Source: Gari tellinella (Eukaryota > Mollusca > Bivalvia > Cardiida > Psammobiidae). From it: DNA of 64,000 nucleotides. The stretch is taken from positions 26,690,479 to 26,754,478 of the forward strand of contig OV277861.1 of NCBI GenBank assembly GCA_922989275.2. Direction: 5' to 3'. A model generated the notes under the pieces. The model was not told the DNA's origin. It saw only the letters and a list, made by a program, of their open reading frames with translations, and did not search any database. Of this stretch, positions 1-11,800 are shown piece after piece (position 1 is the stretch's first letter; each line of letters starts with the position of its first letter). Both the position numbers and the translations under genes were made by a program.

Positions 1-143
1 TTCGATAAGGCCACATGTTTGCTTTTATTTGAGTATTTTCTCTTTCATACAAATAAATAATTCGGGGTTTTTTTCCCAGTCTTTTTAAGTCGAGCGTAAT
101 CGTTTTTCTAGTTTTAAAAGGTGGAAAAGCCATGTTTTTACTA

Positions 144-504
144 TACAGCGATCCCTCTCTGCAACGACACCCAATGGGAGACACAGATTGTGTGCGTTGT
201 TCGGAAAGAGTCGTTATAGGGAGGGACATTATTTTACATTTGCAAACAGCTTGAATCCAGTTCAGACGCCGCGTAACGCTGCGTCTGATCTGGATTTAAG
301 CTGTTTTTAACGCTTCATTAAGTTTTTTCTATCAAAATGTCCTATATGTAACTTTTAGAAAAACAGCAGACGACAACTTAAAGCAGACGATATTACAGCA
401 GTTAAATCGTTAGATATAATGGTCCTCTTTAGGGAACTGCGACAAGGGTCGTTGTAAGGAAAGAGTTGTTGTTGGGAGGGCCGTTGTAGACCGGGAACAC
501 TGTA
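144..504. mobile_element. A3 palindromic MITE (TACAG...TGTA ends)
   Basis: The ends are TACAGCGATCCC on the left and GGGAACACTGTA on the right, inverted and flanked by TA. Each end is followed by an AACGAC-rich stretch. The middle (about 243-306) is a core A palindrome of the variant AAACAGCTTGAATCC. There is no coding capacity. TA-type ends suggest a Tc1/mariner/pogo relative, which is inference. Related copies lie near 21.6, 22.9 and 26.0 kb. Confidence 0.7.
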
Positions 505-552
505 TGTAGATCTAATACCGTACGTAACGGATGTATTTGACTAAAGCTGGTG

Positions 553-971
553 TTAACCTTTACTCATTGGATACGCATTTTTACTTTTATTCATTCTTCC
601 ACTAAAGAAAGTAGTTCTAATTTACACAGTCATGCATGTGATCAATACGAAACATGTTCTGTATTCTAGCGGATGGTAGCTTAAAGCAGACTGAAAGTAA
701 AGCAGAATACACAAATCCAGCGTTCTTTTTCCCATTACCACATATAGATAGACCTCTATACGCCTTTAAATTATTCATCCAATGAAGAAAGTAGATCCAC
801 TTTATACCGTCAAGAAAATGTTTCATAAGATGTATACGTATAATTTAGCAGATAATAACTTTACGCACACTGAAAGTAAAGCAGAATGTGCCTTAAGGCT
901 CATTCTGCTTTACTGTCAACCTGCTTTAAGTGTTTTCAAAACCAGAAACATGCTATGGGGTAACGGGTTAA
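553..971. mobile_element. Two adjoining B1 MITE copies, first one truncated
   Basis: A partial copy (553-706) begins TTAACCTTTACTC and stops inside the palindromic arm. A second copy (731-971) begins CCCATTACCACATATAG, contains core B at about 868-925 and ends GGGGTAACGGGTTAA. The short open frames here are translations of the palindrome and not genes. Confidence 0.7.
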
Positions 972-1223
972 GTGAGCACATATCTTCATTACTAGAAACA
1001 GGATTTTGGGTAAAGGATTCAGTTAAAGAGACTTTTTGATACTTTTTCTACACAGCTGAACCCTTATCCTGCTGTGATATCGTCTGCTTCGAAATTGTCG
1101 TCTGCAAAACTTATTAAATTTGGATATATACATTGTTTAGGAAAAGAGACCTAAAGACGAGTGCCAAACCAAGATGTTTTCAAACTTTTCACACAATAAA
1201 TTTGATATCCCTAACTGATGTTG

Positions 1224-1473
1224 TACAGTGGAGAATCTGTTATTCTTTCCCGTTTAAACGCAAACGTACGCAAACGCAAAGCGCTAAAACGTAGAAAAGA
1301 AAAACTTTTGGACAATTCTGATAATTCTTGTTAATCTTGGTGGCAAACAGTTTGGAGCCTGATCAGACGCCGGGTTACCCGGCGTCTGATCTGGCTCCAA
1401 ACTGTTTGCACTGCAAATAATAGTTTTAGCGTAAACGCGTTTATTGGGAAAGAATAACGTTTTCTCCACTGTA
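1224..1473. mobile_element. A2 palindromic MITE (TACAGTGGAGAA ends)
   Basis: The terminal inverted repeats TACAGTGGAGAATCTG and TTTTCTCCACTGTA enclose subterminal GTTTAAACGC-type sequence and a perfect core A palindrome (about 1341-1411, centre CCGGGTTACCCGG). The 108-codon frame across it is an artefact of the repeat. Close copies are at 19852 and 35818. Confidence 0.8.
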
Positions 1474-2018
1474 TACATGTACAAAGGAAATATCCTCCGG
1501 ACAAGCTTTTTCAATAATTTAGGTAAAAAAATCAAGGTCAGGTCACAGTAGCCTGAACATATTACATGACAGTGTACTATACCAAGATGTTCTATAACAT
1601 TAAATTTCAAAAATTGGTATTCCTAGCTAATGTGGTATAGGAAATATACTCTAGACAAAACGGTTACACGGACGACCGACAGAGGCACAATTCAAACAAT
1701 ATAATGTCCCCAGCTATGCTATGGGGTAAACACATTGGTCTGACATCTTAATGCAGACTAAAATACATCCGAATGGTCCTGGATGATATTTTTTGTTGTT
1801 GCTTTACCCTAGAGCATGCATTCAATAAGTCTTTAGAGCGATCCATGCTTCTACAACAGCAACAAAAAAACAAACAAACGATATATTTTTTAAAAGATAT
1901 TCCTTCGCAGGTTAAAATCTTTTATTGGAGGTTACATTATTCATTATATAAAATCACCATGACTTTGTATACTTTTTCCATTTTATAAACAGAAATATCC
2001 ACGCTAAATTTAGAAATT
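1474..2018. other. AT-rich spacer without a recognisable gene
   Basis: No splice-bounded coding segment was seen. The 71-codon plus-strand frame near 1773 is low-complexity (leucine, glutamine and lysine runs) and I see no family in it. Confidence 0.4.
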
Positions 2019-2068
2019 ATGACATCCAATATAAATGTGAACAAGAACGGTGTCACAATCAGTGACAA

Positions 2069-2521
2069 ATGCGTATACCGGTGATATGTAATAACGTTAG
2101 AGTGCAAAGTAAAGTGCCCTACAGTCGCGCTTCAGATTTAGTGAACAGTGAAGATCTGGGTCGTGGCAGTAGTCAATCAGTTCAGAGTGAAAAGGAAGAA
2201 GACTTTTCAATATATGTAAGGAGAAAAGTAAAGCGTTTTCACATAGGAGGCTTTAAATCGTCAATGACTGAAGAAAAACTAAGAAGTTATGTGAAAAGAA
2301 GGGGGTTGATTGTGACATGGGTAACAATATTTCCTATAAAAAACACTAACCGTATTACAATAAGACTCAACCTTGAGGAAAATGAACTATGTGACTCTGT
2401 TTTAGATGACAGCTTCTGGCCTCGAAATGTAACTTGTAGACCATGTATGTCATGGAACTCTTATAAGTCAAATAGGCAGGGTAGCACTGCCAGACACATT
2501 GACGATCAAAGTGATGATTAA
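2069..2521 (+). CDS. LINE-1 ORF1-like protein, C-terminal part
   Basis: The 150-residue frame ends 11 bp before ORF2. It has a basic stretch (YVRRKVKRFHIGGF) followed by TEEKLRSYVKRRG and, near the end, FWPRNVTCRPC. The RRM-like pattern (FHIGGF, then a hydrophobic strand and RITIRLN) resembles the C-terminal region of ORF1 proteins of invertebrate LINEs, which bind RNA. No CCHC knuckle is present and the frame is short, so the N-terminal half is probably lost. The next upstream in-frame codon set contains a stop, so the first ATG at 2069 is a reading-frame limit and not a proven start. The assignment is by position and general pattern. Confidence 0.55.
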   Translation: MRIPVICNNVRVQSKVPYSRASDLVNSEDLGRGSSQSVQSEKEEDFSIYVRRKVKRFHIGGFKSSMTEEKLRSYVKRRGLIVTWVTIFPIKNTNRITIRLNLEENELCDSVLDDSFWPRNVTCRPCMSWNSYKSNRQGSTARHIDDQSDD

Positions 2522-2532
2522 CATTTATTTAT

Positions 2533-5500
2533 ATGTCAATATTTCAGTATGTTTATATTGTGCTGATACATTTCACATGCTGCTCAGCAAGTCTGAGGTT
2601 ATATTATATGAAGACAAATATACATATCCCTGTGAATATGTCTTCTTTTAATATTTTAACCTGGAATGCAACTGGTATTATGTCAAGTTCCGCTTATCTC
2701 AGCAGTTTATTGTATACTCGAAATATTGACATTTGTGGTTTGTCTGAGCACTGGTTGTTAGATAAAGATAGTCATTTTTTAAATCATATACACAGTGGTT
2801 ACACAAGTTTCTGTATATCTGATGCATCGCTATCCCTTGGGACTAAAAGATATGGAAAAGGGGGTGTGGCTTTTCTATGGAAAAAAGAGCTTTCTAATAG
2901 AATTAGTCCCATTACGTTTGAAGATGATAGGATAATTGGGTTACAGATAGACCTACATAACGGGATATTTTTATTCTGCATTCAAGTTTATCTACCGAGC
3001 AGTAATAACGGTACACATATATTTAGAGAATATCTCGAAAAATTAACGGATATTTTATCTAGATATTCACCAGTAGGTAAAGTGTTACTGTTTGGGGATT
3101 TCAATGCTCATTTACAAAGCAATCATTATATAAAGGATTCAGATATAAGGAGTAGACTGATGAATGCCTTTATACGGGACAATAACTTTGTAGCCATTAA
3201 TACTTTACCTCTATGTAAGGGAGCGCACTCTAGTTTTGTCTCGTATAATGGGCAAACCGAATCCTTAATTGATCATGTTGTAGCAGGACGAGGGGACCCA
3301 GTGATCTGGATCCACCCCAGGAGCGCTACGCTCCTCAAGTCCGTACTCTGGGTATAGCCTGGTGGATGAAGTATCAGATATATTTGAATCATGTGAAATA
3401 CTTGATGATAATGCATTAAATGTGTCTTGCCGATTTTATGTAAATTATCAGTGTCAGAGATGTCTACTAATATTGGCACAGATGCTTGCTATAGAGGTAT
3501 AAAATGGAATAAGGTATATGCGGAACAGGTTCAGCCATATAAGACTCTTTTGTTAGATGCGTTATATTGTTTGGATTACACAGAGTCTATCTCGGCTGCT
3601 AATCACAGAGTGGTTATCGAAAAGCTGTATACTGATATATGTGACGCTATTTGCAGCGCATCAGACCTCTCGTTTATTAAAACGGAATTTAAACCGTTTT
3701 TAAAGCCATACTGGGACGACCTACTTAAGAATTATCATTATTGTATGAGACAAGCACGTAGAGCATGGATTCAGAACGGCAGGCCTAAAAACGCTGATAA
3801 CATGTATTATAACAGTTATAAGGAATCTAAGAGAGAGTTTCGAAAATATCATAGACAATGCTCTAGTAATTATCTCAAGCAATTAAATGAAGAAACTGAT
3901 GCAGCAGCCGAGATAGACTCTTGTTATTTTTGGAAATTGATAAAACGGCGTACAGGTCGTTCTGTTGACAACTATTGTACGGAGATGAAATTTAACAATA
4001 GATCGTATCGTGATGCTGAATCTATTGCTTGTCAATGGGGGCAGCACTTTCAAACTCTTTATAATGACGAAGCAAACCCTTCATATGACTCGGATTTTAA
4101 AGCACACGTTGATAAAAAGGTGAATGAACTTGATAATTTGGTTTTAGATGTACATTCTTTGAAACCGTTTTCTTTGTTTGATTTGCAAAACGAAATGTCT
4201 ACTTTTAAAACAAAGAAGGCTTGTTCTTTAGACCACGTTTCTAATGAACATATTATGTATGGGAATATTACACTACATTTATCTCTTTTGAAATTGTACA
4301 ATTTTATGTATGAATTTTCTTACATACCTAAATGTATGAAATATGGCGTCATTGTTACATTGTTTAAAGGTGAACAAAAGAAGAAGGACGATCCGAATAG
4401 TTACAGAGCTATAACATTATCTTCGGCTATCTTGAAACTTTATGAAAAGCTTTTGCTTTCTCGTATCAAATCTGAGATTAAATGTAGTTTTAGCCCTTTA
4501 CAGTTTGGCTTTCAGAAAAATATGAGTTGTGTTATGACGTCATTTTGGTTGCGTGAATGTGCTTATTTTTGCAATGAAAACAACAGCAGACTTTATGCAT
4601 GCTTTTTAGATGTAAAGACTGCTTTTGATAAAGTCTGGCACAGTGAGTTGTTTTACAAATTAAACGAAATGGGTGTTCAGGGGTACACCTGGAAAGCTAT
4701 TGTTAATTTGCATCAGGAACTGGAGAGTTGTTTGCTCTTTAAGGGGTTTAAATCTGAGTTTTTCTCGATAAAGGTAGGTACGAGACAAGGCGGTGTAAGT
4801 TCGCCTTTCCTGTATCTTTGCTTTATTAATGGACTCATCCAGCAGTTTATTGATTTTAAAATGGGATTTACCTTTAATGGCCTTTCTGTGCCAACTATTG
4901 TGTCAGCTGATGATATGACCCTACTGTCTCTTACAAAGTGTGGTTTAACAAGAGTGATAAATATGTGTTATGAATATTCTTGTAAATGGCGTTACGAGTA
5001 CAATGCCAAAAAGTGTGCTGTTGTCGTATGTAACGAGTCTAAAAGACAGTATATAAAGTCTAACAGGCAGTGGTTTATCGGTAATGAACGTATAATTGAG
5101 CAAGATTCGTATACTCACCTTGGAATACTGTTTGACAAGTACTTAGCTAATAATTGTATTGTAAAGGAAATGAATAGTAAACTTAGAGGTACCTTTTTAA
5201 GCATATGGTGTTTTGGACATCAGGGTTTGCACCCATTTACTCTCAAGAAAATATACAGTATCAAAGTTCTATCGAAAGGATTATATGGGTGTGAGGTGTT
5301 ATATAACTTGAAGGATTCTGACATTCTCCAATTTGAAAGAAGTCATAGATTTTGTTGTAAGTTAATGCAATGCCTTGGTACCAGGACGAGGACGGATATA
5401 GCCCTTGGACTTCTAGGAATGAAATCAGTAAAGGCAGAAATTGATTTAAAAAAGTTGACATTATTTGTTCAGTTGTGTAATCTTAGCTCAGCTGATGTCT

Positions 5501-6054
5501 TCTTGATGCGTATGTCATCTTACATTAATAGACAAGGCTGCCAAACAGGATATTTTAATGATATTTTTATTGTTGCAACATTGTATAATGTTGATAATTA
5601 CGTGCATAACTTTATGTGCAATAGAATATTTCCAGGTAAATATGAGTGGAAAAGAATCTGTAAGATGGCAGTAAACAATATGGAGGAGTATCTGTGGTAT
5701 ACTCGTACTAATGACGATAGTTTTTATCAATTCAAATGTATACACCCTGAGTACAAAGCTAGTATTATCTGGTCTGTGTGCAAGACTTACCCATTTCTAA
5801 ACGAGCACTGTCGAAATGTTATAGGCTTAATATCTCGAATGAACTCATACCAGATAGAAAAGCTTTGCTGTAAGTGTGGTGAGTTATTTTCTGGTGACGT
5901 AGGTCATTGTCTTTTTGGATGCTCCTATTTACAGGGTATCCGAAATGACTTCAAACAGTATATTGATACAGAATTTGGATCTTCAGTTCTAGAAATACTT
6001 AATACTTTGCAGGCAGATGTATACATATTCTTGGATCGCATGACAATTCTATAG
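2533..6054 (+). pseudogene. LINE-1 ORF2: APE endonuclease-RT, one break
   Basis: The first part (2533-3357) is an apurinic-type endonuclease. It shows ILTWNATGI (Asn motif), GLSEHWL (Glu), GDFNAHL (Asp/Asn) and LIDHVVA. The reading frame then stops at 3355. The coding sense continues out of frame to about 3427, where the expected Ser-Asp-His motif before PILCKL has been lost. From 3427 the frame is open for 875 codons and holds the RT blocks SYRAITLSSAILKLYEK, CFLDVKTAFDKVWH, TRQGGVSSP, the catalytic VSADDMTLL and YTHLGILFD. A C-terminal knuckle follows (CCKCGELFSGDVGHCLFGC). It copies its RNA at a nicked target. The clade was not determined. Confidence 0.92.
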
Positions 6055-6183
6055 CTGATTTACTCGATGTTAAGTATAAGTTCTTGAAAGCAGGAATAAT
6101 ACATGTTAGTAAATTATGGTCTAGTTTCATTCACTAGTGTTACATGTATGTATGAAGCTATGGTCACATTTTGTTTTGAACAC

Positions 6184-6421
6184 TTAACCCTAGCGACGGT
6201 TATACTCGTCATTTACAATCAGTGTGTATTTAAAGAGTACACTTGTCTTAGACAGACATTGTAGACCCAGGTAAAAAAGCTCATAATTGCGTCCTCGGAT
6301 CAGGATCTGCACAGTTGGTCATTTTGCAACAAACTGCAGAAAACAACCAGATCTAACTTTATCTAGATTTAATTTAGAATCTGGATTCATTCATTTAAAG
6401 TTTTAGGGATGAATGAGTTAG
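6184..6421. mobile_element. Degenerate family E MITE
   Basis: It begins TTAACCCTAGCGACGG and ends AGTTTTAGGGATGAATGAGT, matching the ends of the well-preserved family E copy at 61637. The core is decayed but still shows ATTGTAGACCCAG and GATCAGGATCTGCACAG as opposed arms. It lies directly downstream of LINE-1. Confidence 0.5.
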
Positions 6422-6715
6422 TCACGATCTTCACTGTCGACATGTCTCGAATTTCTTGGATATTTGATGTGGTCGACATGTCAAGATGTGAGTATTATCT
6501 CATTACAATATTCATGTATATTATTATTTTGCATATTTTTGCATGTATATATATATTTATTTCTGATTGCCATGTAAATATGTTGTCTGTTTGTATGCTT
6601 GAACTCTTCAGTATTGGAGGAATAAAGAAACTAACTGACATGACCAAAGTTGTACTGAGCTCAATAGCTTCTTGAGGTGAGTACACATACCAAATAAAAA
6701 GTCTCTATCCTATGT

Positions 6716-6830
6716 AATTCCAAAGTTATGGCCAAGGTTAAAGTTTGTACTGACAAACAGACGGACGGACAGACAGACAGACAGACCAAAACAATATGCC
6801 ACCGACTTTGTCATGTGGGGACATATAAAG
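6716..6830 (+). mobile_element. 3' terminus of a GGAC-tract hairpin element
   Basis: A GACGGACGGACAGACAGACA tract is followed by AAAACAATATGCCACC and a weak hairpin closing with GTGGGGACATATAAAG. The same order (GGAC tract, short spacer, hairpin, A/T-rich end) recurs at 11280, 29809, 41297 and 42747, so this is probably a solo 3' end of a pearl/Helentron-like element. Confidence 0.5.
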
Positions 6831-6929
6831 AAACAACAGAACATCAGTCTAGGCCATTTCGGCCTATTGGCCAATGAGAGTACTGCGTTTTAAGCAAGTG
6901 GTCATTGACCTATATTTCTGATCATTCCT

Positions 6930-7190
6930 GATTGGTTAAGGAAATCCAAGACTGAAGATCGACTGTTTCCGTGTTATCTCGGCATTTTCCGTGTTTAACA
7001 CTCCCATATAAATCCTGGACGATAATGTTAGAAATTATCCGAACGTAGTCAGAAATGTTGCAAATCTCGTCTTGTAAATTTGACTGGCCTTCCCCGCACG
7101 GGTTCGAATCCCGACCTAGCTCAATATATTTTTCTTTGAAATATATATCTCCTTTAAACAAAACCTTTTCCTAAATCAATGATTAGATGT
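6930..7190 (+). repeat. tRNA-like repeat with an intact B box
   Basis: GGTTCGAATCC at 7101-7111 is a perfect Pol III B box, and TGGTTAAGG near 6935 is a poor A-box candidate. The following TTTAAAC and TCCTAAA sequence resembles that after the tRNA-like unit at 58963-59052, so the two belong to one repeat family. No cloverleaf could be folded by eye. Confidence 0.4.
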
Positions 7191-7199
7191 TTATAAATG

Positions 7200-7900
7200 C
7201 GCCTTACATTAACTTGCAAAAATATTTAATTATAAGCTAAATTTATTGTTCAGTCTTTATAAAGTATTCAAGCTCTCCAACACTTTTTCGAAGACAAAAT
7301 TATTATTTTTCCAGTTAGGTGCGGCCAAATGTCTTCATATTTTGGATTTAGATTGCGTAAGTATTGTATGAGAAAATAAGCAAGTGGTTTGCTTTGCTCA
7401 AGTTATCATTTTTGTACAAACATACAACCTTTTAAGTCATATAAGGTAAAATCGTATGGAAAATATTGCATATTTTTAAGAGGACGGTTCAGATCTTTTA
7501 ATTTTTCACATCATATGATGCAAATATTGGGACAATAACTTTTATTTTGTGATGTTCACGTCTTCTGGCATAGGCATGACATACAAAAATATCAGTATTT
7601 TAGGTTAGAATAGGTAAAAATCACCTTTCAGGAATATTTGTCTTTTAATTTTCTCGCATATTTTCCTACCTGTAAGGCTATACATGTATACAATATTTCA
7701 AATATTTCGAGAAGAGACGGCGAAAAGCCTTCATATTTTACACAAGACACGGGAATTACATGTAGTATCCGTTCATAATATAATTTTCACATAATAATTA
7801 CCTTACCTTCAGTGTAGGAAAACCTTAAATTGTTTCAGAGACTTGAGTTCTAAAGAGAAAACAGACCCGTCTGCGTCGGGGAAAAAACAACAAGACCCTT
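7200..7900. other. AT-rich spacer, no gene seen
   Basis: I found no coding segment, terminal inverted repeat or tandem array in this stretch. It separates LINE-1 and its neighbours from the B3 MITE downstream of gene A. Confidence 0.4.
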
Positions 7901-7905
7901 AGCAA

Positions 7906-8115
7906 GACAGTAAAACCTCTCTATTACGACCACTAAAAATAAATAACTAATTGGTTGTATAAAAGACAGGTGACAGCTTAAAGCAAGGTGACAGTAAAAC
8001 AGAAAGCTCCTACAGGATCTTTCTGTTTTACTGTCACATTGCTTTAAGCAGTCACCTGTTCTTAACCACTAATAATTAACACACTTTATTGGTCGTAATA
8101 CAGGGTTTTACTGTA
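7906..8115. mobile_element. B3 palindromic MITE (CAGTAAAACCTCT ends)
   Basis: Terminal repeats CAGTAAAACCTCTCTATTAC and its inverse (GGGTTTTACTGTA) surround a core B relative with arms GCAAGGTGACAGTAAAAC. The ends have the look of TA-inserting pogo/Tigger elements (inference). Matching copies lie at 16173 and 35136, with a partial one near 44905. Confidence 0.75.
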
Positions 8116-8139
8116 CATGTTAACGTCTGCATTCATACC

Positions 8140-8660
8140 TTCGCCGTTATTTTATCGTATGATTTAAAATGGAATGCAGGATGTCTGAACTATTATTTCA
8201 AATAATGCAGTTAACCTAAAATATGCATGTATTGACATTTTGAAACGAGTGTCAAACAGTTTCAATCCTGATCAGACGTCGCGTCACGCAGCGTCTAATC
8301 ATGATCTAAACTGTTGACATGGTCGAATTTAGTCGCCGTTATTATATCGTATGCTTTAAAATGGTTGTCTCAAATATTATTTCAAACTATGCAGTTAACA
8401 GAAGATACATAAATTGTTTGACACTCGTGAGTGTCAAACAGTTTCAATCCTGATTATACGTCGCGTCACGCAGCGTCTGATCATGGTCTAAACTGTTGGC
8501 ATGGTCGACTTTAGTCGCCGTTATTTTATCGTATGATTTAAAATGGTTTTCTAAAATATTATTTCATAACATGCAGTTAAACGAAGATATACATGTATTG
8601 ACAATTTGAAACAAGTGTCAAACAGTTTCAATCCTGGTCAGACATCGCGTATAGAAAAGG
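8140..8660. repeat. Tandem array of about 185-bp units with core A
   Basis: The phrase CGCCGTTATTNTATCGTATG recurs at about 8143, 8332 and 8515, giving nearly three head-to-tail units. Each unit contains a core A half-palindrome (GTCAAACAGTTTCAATCCTG, then CGTCACGCAGCGTCT). The third unit is cut short at about 8660. This is local amplification of a MITE, not a gene. Confidence 0.65.
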
Positions 8661-8817
8661 CTCAAAACACACAAAAAATCTTTTTTTTTTCATTTCATTT
8701 CATTTTTGTAGCTAAGAACAGAATACCAATCGCTTAAAATAATTCAAACATAATAAAATATGTAATACTCTGTTAAGTCCGTTTGTTAGAAAGTATCTGA
8801 TTCAATACATGGCTTAT

Positions 8818-11800
8818 TTATTGTAGACCCTGTTCTCGCCTATTTCTACGCTGTTCCTCTTCATTTGGTTGTCGTTCTTTCGGTGGTCCATTAAACAATG
8901 CACCGCGTGTTTCATTCAGCATCTGCATGAGGTCAAGGTCATGTGGTATCATCTCAAATATGTTTAGACTCGATCTGTCGGGGCGGGGGAGGAATCTTGG
9001 ACGGAAGGATCTAACTGGCAGCGGCTCACGCCATAAAAGCACAGGCGGGTAGTCGCCGACAGCTGAAGAAACGGAAATGACATCATAAACAGCAAATTCG
9101 ATTACAAGGAAGTTCACTTATAACGAAGTCATCGGGACCGTCTGGTTTCCTTCATTATATCAAAGTTTCGTTATATAAGTTCTACTTTACTATACATGTA
9201 CGTTAAATAGAAATGTGGAATATTTTTTTATATATCCAATAAAGTAAAAACTCGATTCTTCGAACTCGCGTTACTTCGAACTCTGGTTAGTTCGAACATA
9301 CCTATATTTCAAAGTTAAAACGTGGCTTAGCCACGTTTTAACTTTGAAATACGGGTATGTTCGACTTAAACGAGATCGACTTATCAAAATTAAACTTACG
9401 AAATACTGAAAAAGATCGATTTAAGCGAGTTCGTAGTATTGAGTTTCGACTGTATTTCGTTTTATCCATATGCGTTATAAGTGAGCTTCGTATACTTCCT
9501 TCACATTAACCCTTTCACCGCCAAATTATTTTTGAGTTTTTTACCCCTACACCGTTATTGTGTCGTCTGCTTCAATATTATAGTCTGCAATATGATTTCA
9601 AAGTTAGAATTAAGAGAGTATGACACAAGAAATATAGAAACGGGTGTCAAACAGTTTTGATCCTGATCAGACGCCGCGTAAAGCGGCGTCTGATCAGGAT
9701 CAAAACTGTTTGCAAATTCGACTTTAGGCGATTCTGGCGGTGAAAGGGTTAACTTGTATATTCATAAATATTTCCTCTACGGCCGAAAGTGCCGCAGTCT
9801 CCTATCATCATCTTAAAACAAGGTGAAATTCATGGTGCATTCTACTTCACGTTAAGACTGCGTCAGGCTGCCATCTGCTAAAGATTCAGGAAATAATTTT
9901 TATGGTACATATTCACGACTGTGAAACTGGAACTAATCTACTTTCTTCAGTTGAAGAATAAATCTAAGGCAATAAAAGATGTATTAACGGGGTGATGGTT
10001 TATCAGGACAGGATAGACACACGGAAAAATATCCTTTTTTCGTGAAAAAGTACATGTGAACTTCCGTTTCTTATGAGAGAATATGCTTAAGAACAAAAAC
10101 GTGTACTCGTGCAAAGATCCTGCAATAACTTACATAGTTTGCTCTGGTTGGGCATGAACGCGTTGAAGAAGCTCTGGTACTTTGATCGTCTCACCACTCG
10201 CACGGGAAGTACGTGATCTACCTGTTTCACTCGCTCTATTTTGCCACGCCCCTCATCCTCTAGATTCACCTTCATGGCGCGGAAACAAACCGGAAGTGCA
10301 GCTGTGAATGTGTGCTCATAGAACACGTCACCGTTTAGAGTGACCTCTACTGTCAGTTGCTCAGCAACAAGCACGTGACTCACCAGGTAGCATCGTTCTG
10401 ATTCGAAACCTGTGTTTCCTGTAAAATATATTATATTTGTAACAGAGAAAAACTCCATAAAATGAACATTAGTTTATTTAATTTCCTACATGGTTCGGCC
10501 TTTGACCTTCTTCAGAGATAAAAAATAAACAAATAATGGTTATGAATATATAAATATTAGTAGATTGCAGTTTGCGTGGCATTCAAATCGTCAACCCGAG
10601 AAACAGAATGTCACCCCTATAGGGTAAAGGGTTAAAAAGTTATTCTTTCCGAAAGAAACTCGTTTGTTCTTACAGAAAGGATTGCAATTGCAAACAGTTT
10701 GAAACAGTAATTTACCGATACCGAAGTTATCTAAGTCGATGAAATTGTTTTCCTTCTTGAAGTCCACCAGGTGACGCTGTTCCTGTAACGTCATTGTGAT
10801 TATGACGGCCTTCTCTGAGTTCTTGGCCTGGTAGATCTTCTTAAGTACTTCTTTACTCGGTACTTCATCAACAGCCACTGTCATGGCGTCAGTACTGTCT
10901 AATCGGTCTGAAAAAGAGTAATCTTGTAAAAAAGTAAAACGACCAACCAGTGAAGTAGCATGGATACCTCTTTAGACAAATTACTCTTCAATGCATGATA
11001 CAGGCAGTTGACAGGATGGTAAAGTATTGTGCTTAAGTCCCATTAAACATTCCTACAGATTTTGACGAGAAGATTTTTAAAGTTTTTTTCAATAGGTTGT
11101 CATGGAAACCACAATTTCAATTGGATGACCTTTATTTAAGAATCTGACAGAGAACCCTACAAGGAACAATATTGTGACGTTTTAATAAAATAGGCCCGGT
11201 GGTTTCCAATAAGTTATTCTCGGAAAGAAAACGCTGACGATACACGACGGACCGACGACAACGAACACAAGGCGATCACAATAGCTCACTTTGGCACATC
11301 ATGCATGGTGAGCTGGAAAGGTGGACAATATTTCGACAATTTAGGTAAATTACTCTTTCGTTAGCAGTCGGAGCCAGTAAGTGATCTAAAAGCTAAGCCT
11401 CCCTAAAGCAACATTCAAAATAAGGCTTATTGATAGTCTAGCTTTATGTTGGACCAAAGTAATGCAGAAAGTTTATTTGGGGCTATCTGCATACTTTCGT
11501 CCTCATAAATTTAAGCTGTTTCGCGCCTTTAAATATCCACATTCTTCTTAACTGGTCAGCCAATTAACCCTTTCACTTTCAATGACGCCAAAAAGGCGCA
11601 TTTGCAAACAGTTTGGATCTTGATCAGACGCCGCGTGACGCGGCGTCTGATCAGGATCCAATCTGTTTTTCGCTCGTTTAGAAACTTCTTCAGCCATACT
11701 GCCTTAATTCTTACTTTAAAAACAATATTGCAGACAACAGTATTAAAGCAAACGACAATATAGCGATGAACGGGTAAAAACCTCACGATAAGTTTGGCGG

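Larger units (their letters stand above)
2019..6180 (+). mobile_element. Non-LTR retrotransposon LINE-1 (APE endonuclease and RT)
   Basis: An ORF1-like frame is followed 11 bp later by an endonuclease plus reverse-transcriptase frame, the standard order of APE-type LINEs. A tiny frame at 2019-2084 just upstream may be the start of an internally deleted ORF1. The 3' end is not resolved: a degenerate family E MITE takes over at about 6184. The copy is old, since its second frame is broken once, but the RT part is open for over 2.6 kb. Confidence 0.9.
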
